In this document: in pieces, positions 5,444 to 7,125 of the stretch
Layout: each line of letters starts with the position of its first letter
Numbering within the stretch: the stretch's first letter is position 1
NCBI GenBank assembly: GCA_030596385.1
Contig: JAUVKD010000041.1
Coordinates: 1 to 7,125, forward strand
Source: Methanosarcinaceae archaeon
GTDB taxonomy: Archaea > Halobacteriota > Methanosarcinia > Methanosarcinales > Methanosarcinaceae
DNA length: 7,125 nt
Direction: 5' to 3'
Made by a program: the position numbers and the translations under genes
Notes under the pieces: model-generated
Database searches by the model: none
What the model saw: only the letters and a program-made list of their open reading frames with translations
What the model was told of the DNA's origin: nothing

Positions 5444-6811
5444 ATGGCAGACATCCTGATTAAAAACACGAAAGTATTTTTCAACAACTATCTTCAGCCT
5501 GCCGAGATTACGATTGAGGACGGGAAGATTGCAAAGATCGCAAAAGACATCCATGTATCAAGCATTGACCATGTAATTGATGCAGGTGGCGCGCTCACTC
5601 TTCCTGCGGGCATTGATGTGCATGTGCATTTCAGGGACCCGGGGCTCACACATAAAGAGAACTGGTATTCAGGCTCTTGCTCTGCGGCTGCGGGAGGGAT
5701 TACTACTGTCATTGACCAACCAAATACAATACCACCAACCGTCGATAAAAGATCATTCAAGGAAAAACACAAGGCTGCAAGACGAAAATCCATTATAGAT
5801 TTTGGAATTAATGGCGGGGTTACTGGAAATCTTACCAAACTTCCTCAGTTGTGGGAACTTGGAGTGACAGCGTTTGGCGAGATATTTATGGCAAAATCCA
5901 CAGGCGAACTTAATATCGATGATGAAACACTGAATAAAGCGCTCGCTATTGTAAAAGAACTAAATGCTATTGCCTGTATCCATGCAGAGGATGAGACAAT
6001 CCGACTTGAGAGGGCAAAATTGCTGGAAAACGACATGTCCCCTGAATCACATTCCAAAGAGCGCCCGAATGCCTGTGAGGCATTTGCGGTACAAAAAGCG
6101 GTTGAATTGATCACATTACACAACACGCGCGCCCATTATTGTCATATAAGCACGCGTGAGGCGATTGGTATTATCAGACAAGAAAAATTCATTGCGCTCG
6201 AGCAGAAAAGGCAGTCCCGCATTACATGCGAGGTTGCACCGCATCACCTGTTCCTGACAAATAAAGACAGGGCACGGCTGGGTTCGTATGGCAAAATGAA
6301 CCCGGCGCTTCGTAATCGCATGTGGATTAAGGCGCTTGTAAACTCAGTGAATGATGGGCTGATCGATATGGTGGCATCCGACCATGCACCCCATCTTGAA
6401 TTTGAGAAAGATGTAGATATAAAGAGTGCACCATCGGGTGTGCCGGGTGTAGAAACCCTTATGCCACTCATGCTTGCTGCTGTGAAGAAGAATCTGCTTC
6501 CACTGAGTCGCATGATTTATGTTACAAGCAAAAATCCGGCACGTATATTTGGTTTTGATCGTTTGCTAAAAGGCAGCTTTGAAGAAGGGTTTGATGCCGA
6601 CCTGATGATCGTAAACCCATGCGATATGCGCCCGATTAATGGGGATTTGCTGCACAGCAAGGCTGGGTGGACACCTTACGAAGGTATTGACGGTATATTT
6701 CCACAAATTACAATCTCTCGCGGTGAGATTGTGTGGGACGGGGAAATTATTGGCAAGCAAGGGCGTGGCAAATTTTTGGAAGGACAGGGAAAGCCTTTGA
6801 AAATAGGTTGA
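5444..6811 (+). CDS. pyrC: Dihydroorotase, class I
   Basis: Zinc amidohydrolase that interconverts N-carbamoyl-L-aspartate and dihydroorotate, step three of pyrimidine synthesis, in the cytoplasm. The 455-aa length fits archaeal PyrC. Motifs: DVHVHFRDPG (58-67) with metal ligands H60 and H62, DQPNT (91-95), H180 in CIHAED, H234 in HYCHIST, NPALR (286-290), and catalytic D313 in ASDHAPH (311-317). At the position where hydantoinase-type relatives carry the carboxylated lysine (FKxFM), this protein seems to have Glu146 (FGEIFMA). The start is the first ATG after an in-frame TAG at 5435-5437. No ribosome binding site precedes it, and the TATA box is about 30 bases upstream. It is monocistronic here. 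An allantoinase or hydantoinase role is possible for the fold, but the motifs fit dihydroorotase best. Confidence 0.95.
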   Translation: MADILIKNTKVFFNNYLQPAEITIEDGKIAKIAKDIHVSSIDHVIDAGGALTLPAGIDVHVHFRDPGLTHKENWYSGSCSAAAGGITTVIDQPNTIPPTVDKRSFKEKHKAARRKSIIDFGINGGVTGNLTKLPQLWELGVTAFGEIFMAKSTGELNIDDETLNKALAIVKELNAIACIHAEDETIRLERAKLLENDMSPESHSKERPNACEAFAVQKAVELITLHNTRAHYCHISTREAIGIIRQEKFIALEQKRQSRITCEVAPHHLFLTNKDRARLGSYGKMNPALRNRMWIKALVNSVNDGLIDMVASDHAPHLEFEKDVDIKSAPSGVPGVETLMPLMLAAVKKNLLPLSRMIYVTSKNPARIFGFDRLLKGSFEEGFDADLMIVNPCDMRPINGDLLHSKAGWTPYEGIDGIFPQITISRGEIVWDGEIIGKQGRGKFLEGQGKPLKIG

Positions 6812-6850
6812 TCACATTTTGTAAATTGTGTATGCATAACCCATAAATTC

Positions 6851-6922
6851 TATCTAATTTAGAAACTCTGTCTGATTTATAAACATTATCTAATTTATAA
6901 TAAAAAACTGATTAAATTCTGT
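6851..6922. repeat. Degenerate tandem repeat, 18-bp period, about four units
   Basis: Units begin at 6851, 6869, 6887 and 6905. The first three read TATCTAATTTAGAAAC, TGTCTGATTTATAAAC and TATCTAATTTATAATA over their first 16 bases. The fourth keeps only the CTGATT core. The exact 18-bp spacing of the first three supports a real, decayed tandem array rather than general AT-richness. Function is unknown. Confidence 0.65.
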
Positions 6923-6962
6923 AATAATGGACATGTAATTAAGCAACTTTTGCATTCTGTAT

Positions 6963-6986
6963 AAATATAAATACAAATATAAATAC
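6963..6986 (+). repeat. 12-bp perfect tandem duplication containing two TATA-like boxes
   Basis: AAATATAAATAC occurs twice head to tail (6963-6974 and 6975-6986). Each copy contains TATAAATA (6966-6973 and 6978-6985), a good archaeal TATA box. Initiation from them would fall around 6995 and 7007, just at or after an ATG at 6991. The duplication may have doubled a promoter for something that lies beyond or near the window edge. Confidence 0.6.
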
Positions 6987-6990
6987 ATAT

Positions 6991-7080
6991 ATGAACATTG
7001 AGTTTAAAATCCTATTAAACTTGACTTTCAAAGATGTAGTAAAAAACAATATCAGGCGACCCAATCGCTGTATGGCCTAG
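6991..7080 (+). CDS. Doubtful 29-codon ORF ending in TAG
   Basis: The ATG at 6991 opens a 29-aa frame beginning MNIEFKILLNLTFKDVVKNN and ending in TAG (7078-7080). The same frame stays open for another 14 codons to a TAA at 7123-7125. It sits just after the duplicated TATA-like boxes and has no ribosome binding site. The start loosely resembles the cytoplasmic lead-in of some ABC transporter permeases, but no membrane segment follows. It may be a truncated remnant, a leaderless small protein, or chance. Function is not recognised. Confidence 0.18.
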   Translation: MNIEFKILLNLTFKDVVKNNIRRPNRCMA

Positions 7081-7125
7081 CAAAACATAAACCCCTCTGC
7101 TATCGATTTAGTTAGTCATCCATAA

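Larger units (their letters stand above)
6812..7125. other. Gene-poor AT-rich region after pyrC
   Basis: No sizeable gene was found in the last 314 bases on either strand. The region contains two short repeat arrays (6851-6922 and 6963-6986), a dyad AGTTTAA/TTAAACT (7001-7007 and 7015-7021), a bulged 6-bp hairpin around 7053-7071, and a doubtful mini-ORF at 6991. No clear hairpin or T-run terminator directly follows pyrC. Confidence 0.6.

Overview
The window looks like chromosomal DNA from a methanogenic or methane-oxidising archaeon, most likely related to Methanosarcinales. This is inferred from protein style: a short archaeal-type PyrF, an IorAB 2-oxoacid oxidoreductase, an archaeal-type class I dihydroorotase and a circularly permuted GTPase. 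DNA signals agree: TATA boxes upstream of genes, GGAG-type ribosome binding sites on some genes and none on others, and a box C/D guide RNA. No phage, insertion sequence, CRISPR array, tRNA or rRNA was seen. The genus cannot be fixed from sequence alone.

Layout. Positions 1-150 are the last 49 codons of a SufS-type cysteine desulfurase, including its catalytic cysteine, followed by a hairpin plus T-run. Positions 151-1003 hold no convincing gene. They carry a possible alternative-pairing RNA structure (420-490), a tandem 10-bp repeat (801-848), and a TATA box and a 12-codon upstream ORF leading into pyrF (1016-1669). Between pyrF and iorA lies a near-textbook box C/D sRNA (1687-1743). iorA (1797-3638) and iorB (3635-4237) overlap by ATGA and form one operon. 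Convergent to them is a permuted GTPase (5150-4386, minus strand), and the gap between holds a strongly self-complementary element (4253-4345). A divergent AT-rich spacer follows, then pyrC (5444-6811), probably on a nearly leaderless transcript. The last 314 bases are gene-poor and AT-rich, with two small repeat arrays and a doubtful mini-ORF.

How the genes fit together. PyrF (last step of UMP synthesis) and PyrC (third step) belong to the same pathway but sit in separate transcription units. IorAB is a complete two-subunit, ferredoxin-linked enzyme for aryl-pyruvates. SufS supplies sulfur for Fe-S clusters of the sort IorA carries, but nothing shows a regulatory link. The GTPase is of a class that usually works in ribosome assembly, and the guide RNA would direct 2'-O-methylation of rRNA or tRNA. 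The protein genes are ordinary core genes. The least expected content is in the spacers: the C/D sRNA, the 93-nt folded element after iorB, and the mini-ORF coupled to pyrF.
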